NCBI GenBank assembly: GCA_001949185.1
Contig: BDGG01000002.1
Span: 4,640,448-4,704,447, forward strand
DNA from: Ramazzottius varieornatus
Taxonomy: Eukaryota; Tardigrada; Eutardigrada; Parachela; Ramazzottiidae
Direction: 5' to 3'
Length of the DNA stretch: 64,000 nucleotides
Position numbers and translations under genes: made by a program. Positions 26,673-38,818 of the stretch are shown piece by piece; the stretch's first letter is position 1; every line of letters starts with the position of its first letter. The notes below the pieces were generated by a model. The model was not told the origin of the DNA. It saw nothing but the letters and a program-made list of their open reading frames with translations, and ran no database searches.

Positions 26673-27660
26673 CAACTTGGAGAAGCCACGAATGGGTTCC
26701 ATCGAAACCTCCACCGGAAGTGGGTCAAGGCTGGACCCAGACTGTCATGACTATCAAAACTACGATGGAAGCTGCGATGATTTTCCGGGCCAGGTGCGGA
26801 CCTATATTGTTGGACCAGTTCCACGCATATTTGCCAGAGTCGACAGTGCGAAAGGTGATCGAAGGACGTATGCTCTCGAGCACGTTTACTGATTACTACG
26901 GATTTGGCATCGAGAACGGAATGGAAGAAGCCAGACTGCTGACGGTAAAAGGCCCAAGTCTCTTCTTCCGCCTCAGGGAACAACTGCTTTCGGGCCAGCA
27001 TGGGATGCGACTCAGTACCGAAGATATACTACTTGAGATGAATGGGAAGCCAATGTGCGGAAGCGGTATATGGGCTCCCTACTTCATGATGAAAAACTTG
27101 TGGGAAGAAGGAGCATTACTACGTGTTACGGTGGTTTCTTCTAGTTTGCTGAATGATCGTGTCGATGTATCCGGGTTTCTATAGGATAACGTGTTTCCGA
27201 AATATACATTACAGTACGTGTACCAAGTTCAGTTGTGTTTCCACGTGGCACTGTATTCAGTATCAGCACCAGTCCCTAATCGACCATGGAGAGAAGATGA
27301 TTTGGATCGGGGAGATGGGGGATATCTGTTTGTGACTAACGAGGAGTTCTATCGATGGCTTGAGCGTTAGTATTTCGTAGAACATGGAGAGCCTGAAATT
27401 TAGTGATCCTTAGTGAAATCATTACGTGTTTTTTTAATTCTCAGTCTACAGGTTACTTTTACGGAACAATTTGGCCTTTCCAAAGCCGGATTCTAGCCTC
27501 GTAAGAAGACCAATGGAGGCTCGTTCCAATGACTGAACACTGTGTATACATCGACATTGCTCCATTGAGAGGTCGCCGTATGAGTTTCAAGAAAGCTGTT
27601 GGTATGATACTCAAAGACTCGGAGGAGGAAGTGGGTTTTTTCGACTTAGAGCCTTGCTCA
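26673..27660 (+). CDS. Unrecognised protein, paralogue A (exon model incomplete)
   Basis: I do not recognise this gene. Coding blocks are about 26673-26945 (contains TDYYGFGIENG, ending at GT-AAAAG), about 27022-27130 (TEDILLEMNGKPM), 27185-27369 (starting DNVFPKYTLQ after the acceptor TTTCTATAG, ending WLER-stop) and about 27530-27690 (GRRMSFKKAVGM, then DSEEEV). The same four blocks recur in the same order at 42.9-44.1 kb. The DYYGF...DILLEMNG piece looks like the start and the binding-helix end of a PDZ fold, but that is weak. It directly follows the KH gene, so it could be that gene's 3' part. The exon phase between them was not resolved. Confidence 0.4.
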
Positions 27661-27699
27661 AGAACTCAAGAACTTAAGAACTTTTGCGTTACATAAGGA

Positions 27700-28188
27700 T
27701 AGGGGACCGTTTCGCTCAAAGCACAGGTGCCATCCTAGATATAACAGTTCCTTCGGTTTATTCCATTTACTTGAGGAATACCAGCCCAGTCGGGTTCTTG
27801 GCTCCTGCTCCAAAGTCCTCCACTCACGCGTTCTACGCACGAAATCTGATTTAACTAAGCTTGTAATCAGCGTCTAAGCAGCTTTTTATCTGATTTTGGC
27901 AGGTTTTTAACCAAAAAAGGCCATGAAATTGGCATAAAATCCAGGTGCAACCTGCTATCGTGAAATCAGCTTTTTTTTCTGACGAACTAGCGATCCGGCT
28001 AGGCTGGTATTATCTCTATAGAGGTGTCAACAATTTCCGTGAAGCTGTAAGTCCGTTTTACAACAGCAGACTTGAAGCCTAATGGAGAACTGTTGTGGAA
28101 GCAGACAGTCATTAAAAGATAGGAACACGTACGTTTTCGTTCGTGGGAGAAAACTGGAGCGCAAAACAAAGAGCGGACTCTTCAAAAC
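27700..28188. other. Gap between paralogue A and the SLC22 gene
   Basis: I see no coding signal. It is probably the 3' flanks of two convergent genes. Confidence 0.4.
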
Positions 28189-30226
28189 CTACAGCCGACT
28201 GTGCTCCTGGCTTGTTTGAGGTTCCGGCGATTGCTTTGCTCCTCGTTTATAAGGCCAACAGTTGAGCAGGTTGTTTGCCGACACTTCCTGGCTTCGCTTC
28301 TGGCATTCTTCCACAGTCTCGGGTAAAGCTTTGTTGTGGGTCTCCGGCAACCAGCATAGAGCAAAGACACCCACCAGCGATATGCTGCCGAATATAACAA
28401 AGGGTAACACCGGGCTATCATGTCTGAGGAAGACGATCAGAGGTCCCAAATTCGAGGCGATGTAAGAAACGGTGTTAGTGAAGGCCACACCTACATAACA
28501 ATAACCTCAATTAGGACCCGCGTGTTTTTAACTCTGTTTCACTTATCCCGTTTTCGCGGACCTTCCGAGCGGACGTCTGTGGGGTAGGATTCGTACAACG
28601 ACAGCTCCTGCGAAACGTAACTGCCAGTCATGAAGAGCTTGGCCGCCAGGAATGCTTCCAGAGGGACGGAAGCCACTCCGATACAAAACGCACTGGCACA
28701 GATGAAGCACGTCATGAAGACAAAGGTGGTTAGTCGGCGACCCACCATCCTCGCAATAACACCCGACATCAGCGAACCCGGTAACTCTATCATGGCTGAC
28801 AAACAGAAGCTCAGGTATGGATCGTTTCCAAGTGCAGGAGCGTAGTAGTTCAGTCCCACATAGCAAATAGTAACAGTGCTGGACAAATACGCTAGTAGCA
28901 GAGTTTGGCGAAACATGGGAAAGGTTTGAAAGATGCGGATCCAGTTCCACAGGTTTGCTGTTCGTCGTGTTGTTATATACCGCAATGTCTGGTTCCTCTT
29001 GCACATTTCCTCCAGTTCTTTCTCCCATTCTTCCGTCGGAGTAACTCCATTAACTTTAGCCATCAGTCTAAGCTGCTTCTGCGCATTCTTCAGCTGTCCT
29101 CTAGAGATCAGCCAGCGGGGAGAATGCGGCATGAAGAACCAGAAAACAAAGAAAGAAGCAAAAGGAGCGATACCGATCTGGAGCAGAGGTCGCCACGATC
29201 GCACAAGGTAGGCTAAGCCAGCAACGCCTATTCCACCGGAAGCATAAGCAAAGGTCAGGGCCGCGGAGAACCTACTTCGGAATCGAGCAGGTAGAATCTC
29301 CACGCCGATTGTATATGGAACTTGGTAGATGGTGTTCGTCCCTGTTGTCATAAGTATAGTGGCAAGAACGTAGGCATCGAAGGTGGGCGCGAATGACGTC
29401 AGCGTACCGAAAAAGACCACGATGAAGAGCGCCACGAAGTAGGTAATTCTTCGTCCAAAATGGTCCGCCAAGTATCCCCCAGCACCAATGCCGATCGCCC
29501 CACCGATGGAAGTGAGACTATAAGATAAGGTGGGTAAATAGTCTTTACCGCAGACCAAGTCCCAGTCGGTGGCAATGGTGTTGTGATATACGGAGGTATC
29601 AAAGTTCCACCCATGTTGGCACTGTGTTGTGGTCAAGTTGACTCTGGATGCGTTGATGAAGGATGAGAGAGCATCGTAGTCTTCGAACGCCGAGTAATTG
29701 AGGTCGTACATGCGGCATTGCGAGTATACGGAGGAGTTAGTATTCAGAGGCGGAAGTAGGGCGAGCTCGTCCTGGACGGATGAGATATTGACTGGAAGAC
29801 GACACCAGTGATCGGACGGGATTGGTATCACAAAATACTGCAATAGAACAACTACGTTTATGGATAAAGTATGAACGGTTCGGAACTTGTAGTTGGCTTT
29901 ATCGGGATACTGATTTGACAACGACAGACAGGCACAATCACTCAAAATTATTTGGTGTAATATACATGTTCAATTACCGTGAGCGACTGGATAAACGATA
30001 CGCTGAAGAAACAAGGAAGTAGGATGAACATCACAGTCAGAAACTGATAACGCCCTGTGCCATAGATCCTTTCCAGAAGATTTTCTATCTGATCAGAGAC
30101 GTTGTCCTCCTCGTCGATAGTCTCTTTCGAGTTCAGAGAACCATTCCGTTGGGCGTCCTTTCCTCCTGCTCCAGTGTCTTCGGGTGACTCTGAGGATTCG
30201 AATCCGTTGGCGAGGGAAGAACTCAT
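28189..30226 (-). CDS. SLC22-family organic ion transporter
   Basis: Three exons (29978-30226, 28562-29837, 28189-28490) give 608 residues with matching phases and ATG at 30226. This is a major-facilitator plasma-membrane carrier for organic cations, anions or zwitterions. Visible features are an acidic cytosolic N-terminus and TM1 around YQFLTVMFILLPCFFSVSF. There is a long extracellular loop with several N-glycosylation sequons and the WDLVC motif. After TM2 comes GGYLADHFGRR, then SPRWLISRGQ before the central loop, and a late YPTDVRSEG followed by the last helices and LPETHNKALPET. These are SLC22 hallmarks. The substrate cannot be told from sequence. The C-terminus is cytosolic and polar. 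Confidence 0.93.
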
Positions 30227-31404
30227 GATGTTTCGTCGAGGCAGCCATTCATAAGTATGATGGATCAGGAAAAGCCCAACACAGCCGGGTAAAGTAGAGC
30301 AAATACGGCAGTCATCAGACTTTCACTGGGACGTCGACTTACATTGACGTGTATAAAAGATTCAGTACTTGCGCCGCATACTTATCGCTTCCTACAGAGA
30401 TTGCATACAGAAAAGGTAATCGCACACCTTGTTACGGAGGTATTCAAGCATGTGTCATCAACAAGGAAAACTATGGACAGAAGCGTCGTCCTGTGACCGA
30501 GCAGATGCACTTCTCATGTGGATACGGCGGAAAAACAATTCTAAAGTTGTAATTAGAGTCTTCCACTGCTGTTTCCAACACGACTACACAAGAAAAAAGG
30601 TTGCTGCTCTGAAGTTGTAAATGGCTATGAAGAAAACGACCGGCGCGTGCAGCATGGGCTTATCCGCAGGTCTACAGCCAAGATGCGTAAAGCTTTCAGC
30701 GTTCTTCCACCGGCTCAGCCGCTTACTGTGGGCAGTAATAGCATACAGAATGAGGAGGTTTGCTAATGAGCTTTTCCTGCAGTGCTGTATGAAACCACAG
30801 ACTACTAACTTGCTAAGACGTATCAATACTAAGATAAATGAAGTAAAAAATATGCCGCTCTCGCGCTCCCGGAGACCCTTGGAGTACATGCTCATTCCAT
30901 CAACATATGCGCCTGCCCACGCAAGAGGGCGCATGGTTTAGTGCTAAACTGTCCAGATGCAGCTGTTTACGAATTACGCTCATGCAGTCGACGTCGCTTG
31001 AGCAGTGACTTCCGCCGTTGCTCCCTTTCTGCCTGTACCACAAGTTATTCTGCAGAGCCCTGCATGGTCATCTTCGACTTGTTCTCTTCTAGCTACAGTG
31101 CAACGAAAACAACACGTAAATGAGATTTTCGTCACCTTGCCTTCACAGAGACTGACGACAGACAGCCAGCAACTTTGAGTCTCCTTGACTTTAACTTGGA
31201 TTGCCGCTCGCACTGAGAATGTCTCGTTGACCAGTTTGAGTATATTACGTGATTTCTGTGCATTTAAACAGCTTCAATTCTTTAAATCACACATTCGCCG
31301 GGTGAAGTACATTTACCAATGAACATAATCTTCAAAAATTCGTAATACAGCTCGGAAAATCCGTCTCGGGACCGAAACAAGGTTCCGGGGTAAGCTTAGG
31401 CTGT
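30227..31404. other. Gap between SLC22 5' end and GPCR 3' end
   Basis: Overlapping short frames occur on both strands (for example 30621-30941 +) without recognisable motifs. The region likely contains the SLC22 promoter near 30230-30350 and the GPCR 3' untranslated region near 31300-31400. Confidence 0.35.
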
Positions 31405-34400
31405 TCAAGCCTCAGGCGTTATTTTCAGCATAGGTATATTTTCGTGCTTTACAGATGGTGCTGGAGTTACCGCTAAGCTTCCATTTCCGTTCTGGTGATA
31501 ATCTCGCCTTATGAACGAATTTTGGAAGGACCTCGGAGACTCTGCTGCTTGGCGCACACTGCCAGAATGCCGGCTCATGTAACTGTGACGTAGCGTTCCA
31601 GTTCGGCTGACCAAGCTGTTACCGGCACTCGGCGGAAGTGGCTTGTTACACAGGATGTGCTGGAACTTGGTTCGGAACTTGCTGGACATGGCATACAGGA
31701 CGATGGGGTTGCTCGCGCTGTTCATATAGAACATGATCTTTGAGAAGTATAACAATCCATACCATCCTATTATTCCCAGTTTTTCGTACTCCTCGTCTTG
31801 GGCATTCAGTGTCCAGATCATCAGTACACGAAATGGCATCATGAAAAAGAAAAAGGTCGCGACCTACAATGGCAAACCGAAGTACAATACGTACTGTTAC
31901 GAAATTAGGTATTCCACCAAAAATAGATATTCATCCGACTCAGAACAAATTTGAGAAGTTTGTAGAGGTGTGAAAATGCCACGTACCACTGTAACCAGCA
32001 TAACAACCACTTGCTGGCGTGCTCTGCAAAGAAAAAAAGTCATGAATAGCGAGTACAGACTCACAATACAGATGGACACTCGATAAGCAAACTCGACAAG
32101 ATCGTTTTGCAAAGTGGCGCGCGCTTTCATCCAATAACACTGAAAACATGCACCATTTGAGAAAACGACTGCGCCGAGTTGGTTTGCCTTAGGTTCGCCG
32201 CCGATATTCCGATTTCCGATTTGGTCGAGTCTTTGACAAGATGACGGCTAATGAGGGTGTAGACCACAGTGAGGACACACAATGGTATGAAGAAAAACAC
32301 CGCGTTCTCGAAAGTCAAGTAAACTTTCTTCCAGGTGGAGTCGCTAGTTGGAAGGTTGCATACTGCCACTTCCGTTTTCGTGACAGTGTGGTTGGTGTAA
32401 CTGTGGCTTGCGATGAAGGTGATTGGAATGGTCGAAGTGAAGGCCACAATCCAAATGGCAAATATGATAGCACAGGAACGATTCCTCGATGAGACGTATT
32501 GCGCTTTCAGTGGATGAATAATCGCTGCAACGAAGAACCAATTTTACAAATCGGTACGCCTCTCAAAGCCGACATAGAACAGGCAGTAATCAAAGTCTTG
32601 GCCACCATCCTTACCCAAAAATCGCTCAAACGAAATTGCCAGGATGGTTAATACTGCCAAAAAAAGGATTTACTGTTAGATCGGACGTCCGTACTCAAGA
32701 CTCTCAAGTAAAATACGCTACAACATCTCTCACCGCTCAGATGACTGACTGACCATTCCAGGAAGGGATATGCTCTACCTGTAACCAGAGAAAACTCGTA
32801 TTCACTACAATGAGGAATATTAATCATATTGAAAATCTGAAATACCACCGAGTCAAACTACTTTCGCGATGTTCGAATGTGATTGTGTCGATTGTCGAAT
32901 ATGGTTTATGCGACTCAACTTCCGTCACTTAATGAGTTTGCTACAGCGCGTTCTTGACTGAAGACGGAAGAGATGGATGATGCTTCCATACTGCAACTTG
33001 ACTAGATGATGCCCTCAGAACAGCCTTTCGAGATGGATCGCAGTGTCGACCATTTTTTTTGAGAAACTGGCTCGTGGGACGGCGTACGAAAAGTCAAAGA
33101 AGCAATCAGATCGCAACATGGAAATTTTTCTCGATCTGGACTACAGTACTGTACTTATCCTATATCTGAGACCCTGAGGTCTTTTCCGCCGAGACCCCGA
33201 CAGGATGTGTGCGAAATATTCATGGGGTACCCAAGCCAATAAAGCTATGGCTGCCTGTTTCTCGTTTGGGACAACCAAATCATCCTGCTTTGGCATAATT
33301 TTCAGGGAATGAAAATTACACCTGACATCACCAACAATCACCTTCTCCCTGCTATCATGAAGTTGAAACCTCTTATGGGCGGATACACAGTGTGCTGTCT
33401 CCCCTGACTTCGGTGACCTCGAGCCTATAGGTAGAATTTGTTACGTGGTTCTTGCTGATGCACTGAAAGTCATATCGAACCGTGATGTCAAAATTGGGGG
33501 AAAACCGACACCGGGATACTTCATACGTGAAGAGCAACCGAGAGCTCAAATATAAAGCAGTACGTTATCCTTCATATTTGTGGTTGGATAGGTTTAGGTC
33601 GTTACGGCCGAGCAGGGATCGCCATCGATGCACATCGCATCAAATCCTTTATTATTATTCACAGTGATCAAGAGATCTTACTAAGCTCTTTAGTCGTTGC
33701 AAGTGCCGACTGCTCGTCAGGGAATCGATTAATCGAGCAAGGTCCCTGTTCTTCAAGTACTGTCTCCACTCATGATGTCATTAGGAGTATGCGTGTTCTC
33801 CACAATCACGGTAAACACTCATTTGATCTACAAACCATTGTTCGGCAATTCTGAAAACTGCTTATGGATAATACTTCAGTTGGGGAGGAAACTTCGCGGT
33901 TAGAAAGTTGCACTCATCGTTTCTGCACATAATAGATCGACGAGAACATCAGAGAGTTGTGCGGGGAAGAGTTGGGACCTCGGCGGACAAACTCGACCAA
34001 TTTGTTTTTCCAGGTGGCGCACGTGTTGAAAATATAGGCTGGAAGCGTGCGCCACTTGGGAAAGCGATCTTGTCAAATTTGTTTGCCGAGCTCGTAGATA
34101 GAAGTATACAGTATGTCGAACGTTTTGATTTGTTCTGCTTGGCTTGATTTTTTCTTGGATAGGGATCGCATATGCGAATGTGCTAATGGCTTTGAACCTC
34201 ATGCTGTGGTCATAACTGTCCATCATCATCCACGGCACTAAAATAATTATGTTTAACTGCCGTTCACCAAAATAAAGCGCCATCACGAGTCTCAAGCTTA
34301 GTGGAACGCGCTTGCATGACGGGAGAAAAAAGATCGGAGGATTGCACGGGCTGCTTGTCACAAACATAGGAGTGGCAGGGAAAAATTGGTTCTTCATTTG

Positions 34401-35810
34401 TGCGTGGTGGACAGCTCGTAAATCAAGTAGGCTGCCATGCATGCCTGTCTTGCTTCGCTATATAAGATGTCGTGTTGCCAAAAATCAGTTCCTCCATTAT
34501 CTTTCCATTTCCATGCACTAAAGCCCGCTCAGGCGGATATAATCGAGAGATCTTCCTCGGTCGTCCGCTTAACTTTCCCACTCTATCCAAATTAAAAAAC
34601 GAGTAACCAACGCGCGGCGAAAGAGACGGAAGTCAACCCATAACATACGAGGAACCCGTCAGAGTTGGACACCCCTTCCGTCTATGTGCAGTAGTCGGAC
34701 ACCCTTGAATCTCTCGAGTCGGTTCGTGAATACATTCCGGAAACGAAAGCACTTGAGATTGAGGACCACATGTTACTCTAAGGTTATAAGAGCTCTTTGA
34801 TGCCTGTAATGCGAACCTGAAGGGTTTAGACTTTGTTACTTTCCCTCTGCCTATGCAACTGTAAGCTAATTACCTGTGATTTCCGCGATGACGTCACTCG
34901 GACTTGACAGTATACAGGCATAATACAGCGTTACAGTCTTGACTTGTCTACGCGGACTACACCGCTATTTTTGGCTTGATCTGCTATAAAGTTGGCTGAA
35001 TTGGTTTTTGAGCAAGGTCGATTATTAAGTTACGGGCAGCTTTGCTGTCAAAATGCATCAGAATAACTGCTCAGTTTTCTTCTAAGGGCTATCAATATGT
35101 GTCTTAAACAAAATTAATGCGTTTGTCTCGCTCGGCCTTTTAACCTAAGTGTTTTGCTCGTAAAACAATCAAGTGACAGTTTTTGACTTACACATGCTTT
35201 CTCCAAGGTACCAAATGTCCTGGGTATACACGTCGAACATGGCAATTGGTACGCATAGTAAAATCACAAAGAAATCGGCAATACTAAGGTTCCTGTAAAC
35301 AAACACCAAAACTTAGTTAATATGGATTTGATTATCGTTGTTTGTGGGGAGCTAACGAAGCAAACAACATGTTGTACACCAGCAACCTACTACGAGCGAA
35401 GACGGAAGCGCTTAATTGACCAGGAACAGGTCATCAATCACAGCAGTCTTTCAAGAGCCGGAGATTTGCGTGGAGTAACTCCGGAGAGCTTAATGATAGC
35501 GCGCGGTTTACCAAGGCAATGTGTTGTTTACTTACGCCAAGAATATGTGAAAGATGTTGTCACGCATATCCTTGTACTTTAACACGACGAAGAAGACCAG
35601 AAAGTTCCCGACCGCGCCCACCACGAAAATAAACAGGTAGATGGTCGTGGTGACCACATGGAAATACAGCGGTAAGCGGGCAGGGGAGGCGCTCGTCGAA
35701 TTGTCATCTCCGTCTCCCATCGAAGAGTCCGAGCAAAATAACGAATAGTTTTTCAGGGCCTCCACCGAGCTGAGCGTGCTCTCATTTGGCAGGATCGAAC
35801 AGTCAAACAT
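31405..35810 (-). CDS. Rhodopsin-class neuropeptide receptor, TRH/ETH-receptor-like
   Basis: Seven exons (35536-35810, 35192-35292, 32734-32778, 32615-32653, 32188-32524, 31987-32023, 31405-31863) give 430 residues with all phases consistent. The N-terminus has N-glycosylation sequons. TM1 holds GAVGNFLVF, TM2 LSIADFFVILLCVP, and TM3 ends LAISFERFLAIIHPLKAQY, so the DRY motif is ERF. The TM6 exons read ARQQVVVMLVTVV then MMPFRVLMIW. TM7 reads MNSASNPIVLYAMSSKFR. HPLKAQ, RQQVVVML, PFRVL and MSSKFR point to thyrotropin-releasing-hormone or ecdysis-triggering-hormone receptors. The ligand is inferred only. The intron 32024-32187 uses a GC donor (AAG|GCAAAC) and holds a palindromic repeat. The 2.4-kb intron 32779-35191 holds another repeat copy at 33984-34095 and no recognised gene. 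Confidence 0.9.
32088..32166. repeat. 100-bp palindromic repeat, in GC-AG intron of GPCR
   Basis: AAACTCGACAAGATCGTTTT, then AAAGTGGCGCGCGCTTTC, CCAATAACACTG and ATGCACCATTTGAGAAAACG. It has one of the best-kept left arms. Confidence 0.85.
33984..34095. repeat. 100-bp palindromic repeat, in GPCR intron 2
   Basis: Both arms are kept: GGACAAACTCGACCAATTTG, CAGGTGGCGCACGTG, GCGTGCGCCACTTGGGAAAG, then CGATCTTGTCAAATTTGTTT and GCC. It is a good reference copy. Confidence 0.9.
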
Positions 35811-38800
35811 TCCCTTATGATGATACGACTGTCAGGTTCAGGCTTCAGTCACACGCAATCGTGGAACCCATCGCAGTATCACGGAGAACATGAAAACAAA
35901 TATCCGGCGAGTTTTTCATAAGCTCGCTCCTTTGGAAATGCTATGGGAATTCTTCAGGGTCGCACAAGCATGAGAAATTTGCATAAACTATAAAAATATC
36001 GTCCAAACGAAGTCGAATGTGGATGGTTTTCATTCAGACAGCAACGTTGGCTATTTAGCATCAGTTTCTTCCATCAGTCCCCAGAGAAATGATTCTTGGT
36101 CCCAAGTGAGTCCCAAAGTTACCTACAGTATACGTATACAGACATTAGAAAACATGACTGACGTGACGTGAGTTTTTGCTCCACGTTATTATATTAATGA
36201 ATTAAGACTGTCAAAAGAGTCACAAACTATGTAGAAAAACCTAATTTAAGCAGATGCTTTCACCTGTCACACGAGCAACATTCTTTCCATCACCATGCAT
36301 TTACGTCGAGTGCCCCGGATATGTTGAGGACGCGAAGGTGCTCTTGGATAGCTCCTAATCAGAGGCGTGCAGGTGAATAAGCCGCCGCTCTAGGAGAGCA
36401 AAAACTCCCGCCGCATTACACCATAACAGGAAATGAGGCGAATTTCTCGCCGGAAATTCTCATGAAAACATTCAAAATGTCGGCTAATAGGATTTTCAGC
36501 ACTGTATGCAAAGAGGTATAAGGAATCAGGAAAGAATGCAGTGTTGGCCAGAGAACACACAATGAAACTACTGAAGAATTTCAACGTCCTTTTCCCCCGC
36601 TGTGATTGCCAGGAAGCTATAGTCCTAAAGCAGGGTTCCCGGGGAATATGTCAAGCAGGATCCCGGAAGTCCATAAGAAACTGTTTGGTTAATTACCGGC
36701 GGGTGGAAACTTAAAAACATCCAAACAACAATTTGACGAAAAACAACCACGCCCAAAACCAGTCTCGTCAATTCAAATTTGACTGCAGTAAATAGAAAGT
36801 TATGTAAGCGATGAGATTATCACAATTTCCTTTAGAATAATGAGCGTGAGCACAAGTTACTTTGGGTACAAGACGCCTGCAGCAGAGATGGAGGACTGCA
36901 TGCCTAGAGATGTTTCAGATTGATCACCACTCAAAAGTTTTCTGGGCTGTTATGGCCTTGTCGGCGTTGCGTGCGTACCCTGTGATGATGGACGCGGATG
37001 CTGGGATTGCCATAACGTTGTGTTGAGCTGTCACAAAGTACTATATGTCGAAGAGTCGACGGCAGTTCCCCTTGTATTGTAACTAACATCCGGAGTGGCG
37101 CCAGAGGTTAGTGTGTTTTTCATGGGCGTTACCGACCATCCCCAGATCCCTTAGCTGGAAAAATTGCATGCCATCCAGCAGGTTGCAATCCTTACTGGTA
37201 AGCGCATGGAGAAAAAGTGTTCTAAATAGCTAAGCCTCCAGCTCATTTCCCACTTTGCCTGTCGCAACTCAGTGCGAACGGAAGCGGAATCGCCCCATCA
37301 CCCGAAACGTATACCTCCAATGCCGGATATGTTTGGTAGCCTGCTGCCTGAAGTGGTCCTTCAGATAGCTCCTAGACAAAATAATGACATAAGGCAAAAG
37401 GTGTCAGAAAGTACTCAAGAGCCACCTCTCAGACGACTCTTTTCCATCACCCCAACTTCCGTTACTGGTCCTTTCGCATGAAACTTCAAGTAATTACGCC
37501 CGAGTGGAAGTGGGCGATTCTTTGGATCGAAGTTCTCCTCAGTACTATCTCACCTGTCGGGGTTCCAGTGTGTCGTGATATGTATAAAAAGGAAGTACCT
37601 TCGCATGTTCTTTTGGAAAAGAGGCAAAGCATAGTGGGTGAGCGACAAGCGGGAGCCTAGTCTGTATTGTTTGCAACACATATCTGACAAGCCTATCGAC
37701 CTTCGTAAGCTGGCAAAGCTTCGATTTGCAAAGTGATTTTCTTTCGGCAAATAAAAGTGGAAGACAAGGAAGAGTAATCCATCCGCCATGGCGAACACTA
37801 CCAGAGGGCTCCTCATTTTCGAAGCCGCTTCCGTCCTAATCAAGTCAGATTGACCAAATCGATTTCTGATTGACAGTTACGGAACAGAAGCCAACTTTGT
37901 AATGAGTGGTTAGCGACTGCTGCCAGTACAGTAAATGCCTGCTTTACTGTGACGGTTGCGGCAATGAAAACTTTCAGGTCCTTTTAAAACAACCGGCCAC
38001 CAGATATCGTGCATGGCGAACATTCAATCATCAAACTATCTCCTGATGGACTTATCGGCTCGTTCCCTCTTCGAAGACCACCTGGAACTCCGAACTCTTG
38101 AAGCCCCATCGCGCTCAAGCCGCCCGTCGGCCTTAAAAGTGGAGGGTCCCTGCCGTCGTCGTTCATCCCAAGTTCTCCGCCATGCTTGCGCGCGCCACTC
38201 AGCATCAGTCATCACGCACTGCGAGGAAGACAGAGTAAGAAAAGAGCAGCTTTCCAATACGAATAGTTAGCTGGCCACAGTTGCTGTTTTCTTACCTTCT
38301 CGATCGCCGGCGGTGCCCCGCAAAGTTTCATCTTCGAAATCAGGATCTGTATCGACGGTTCAACCTTCGGCAGTCTCGTCCTTATCAAAATACTAGAGTG
38401 CTACAAAGTACGGCAGCGAGAAAAAATCTGCGCCGAAGGAAACACTGGACAAATTAGAAAATCAACCTGTCTGAAAACCAAAACAATCATTGTGCACTGG
38501 GCAGAAAAAGGGCATACGCCCTCACAAAAATCACCGGCTCTTGTCTGGAAGGTCGTTGGGCCAGGTGGGGTTGACCCGAAAGCGAGCCGGGTTTCTCCTC
38601 GAGTGAGACTGGATGACGTATGTAAGCAAGATCATGCATACGTGATACGTATACGTGTTCCTTCAATTCTTCACAACAACACCTTTGATCCCGTCCCTTT
38701 TTCCAGGTCAGAAGTCTGGACAACGATGCATCTAACGGCGGAATCACTCGGGGAACAGTGCTGAAGAGGAGACGTCGGTGTTCCAGGCTACATCCTGCCG

Positions 38801-38818
38801 ACTCCGGGCTGACAAGAT
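35811..38818. other. Divergent intergenic region, no recognised gene
   Basis: It separates the 5' ends of the GPCR (-) and TM9SF3 (+), so it should contain both promoters. Short frames near 37272-37481 and 37984-38270 lack motifs and overlap one another on opposite strands. I do not call them. Confidence 0.4.

Noticed and set aside
27182-27184. In-frame TAG in paralogue A, first read as a premature stop
   Set aside because: TTTCTATAG ends exactly where the homologous block begins, and paralogue B has an acceptor (TTTATTCAG) at the same codon. It is better explained as a 3' splice site.
28543-29028. 161-codon minus frame inside SLC22
   Set aside because: It is an alternative frame of the transporter exon.
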